Shown here: positions 19,301 to 19,327 of the stretch, one piece after another | Layout: each line of letters starts with the position of its first letter | How positions within the stretch are numbered: the stretch's first letter is position 1 | Assembly (NCBI GenBank): GCA_015501595.1 | Contig: JADNRX010000866.1 | Location: 1 to 19,327, forward strand | Direction: 5' to 3' | DNA length: 19,327 nucleotides | From: Hymenopellis radicata | Lineage: Eukaryota > Basidiomycota > Agaricomycetes > Agaricales > Physalacriaceae | The notes under the pieces: generated by a model | Database searches by the model: none | The model's input: the letters and a program-made list of their open reading frames with translations, nothing else | What the model was told of the DNA's origin: nothing | Translations under genes and position numbers: made by a program

Positions 19301-19327
19301 CTGCGAAGGAGATCAATCATCAGTACG

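Overview
The window is nuclear DNA of a filamentous fungus, almost certainly a mushroom-forming basidiomycete (Agaricomycetes). Coding regions are cut by many 41-59 nt GT-AG introns (a few GC-AG). The families also fit: a fungal septin, a microsomal P450, a DUF6534-type multi-pass protein, an F-box/LRR protein, an ENA-type P-type ATPase and Crinkler/RHS-like P-loop proteins. No RNA gene, CRISPR array or prokaryotic signal was found. Exon models below were built by hand from splice sites, reading phase and recalled family motifs; no search was run.

Layout. 220-5001 (-): two tandem copies (about 2.4 kb each) of a Crinkler/RHS-type P-loop NTPase gene with a C-terminal nuclease-like domain. The left copy is a pseudogene; the right copy is nearly intact. 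5544-7045 (+): septin of the Cdc3/AspB class, 8 exons. 7604-8665 (+): a graveyard with a decayed copy of the DUF6534 gene followed by a decayed piece of the P450 gene; both intact relatives lie further right. 8788-9363 (+): a small lineage-specific protein. 9619-9938: a 320-bp MITE-like element with perfect 24-bp terminal inverted repeats and a 5-bp target duplication. 10102-11643 (-): single-exon F-box/LRR-like protein. 12148-14176 (-): complete 11-exon cytochrome P450 (512 aa). 15024-17013 (+): DUF6534-type membrane protein in 18 exons, one only 9 nt long. 17341-19300 (-): C-terminal half of an ENA-type (P2D) cation ATPase running off the right edge.

Three points stand out. First, GC-AG introns are needed in three unrelated genes, and each restores a conserved motif. 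Second, many single-base frame breaks, mostly contractions of short homopolymers, interrupt conserved domains (ATPase at least seven, one each in the septin, the DUF6534 gene and the small protein, several in the NTPase copies), while the P450 and F-box genes are clean; this is either local gene decay or homopolymer error in the assembly. Third, the divergent P450/DUF6534 pair has a rearranged, decayed second copy in the same window, so the two genes may have been duplicated together.

Nothing indicates a joint pathway across the whole window. The P450 and DUF6534 genes are the only pair with a hint of shared history; the rest looks like an accessory, rearranging segment beside a core septin gene.
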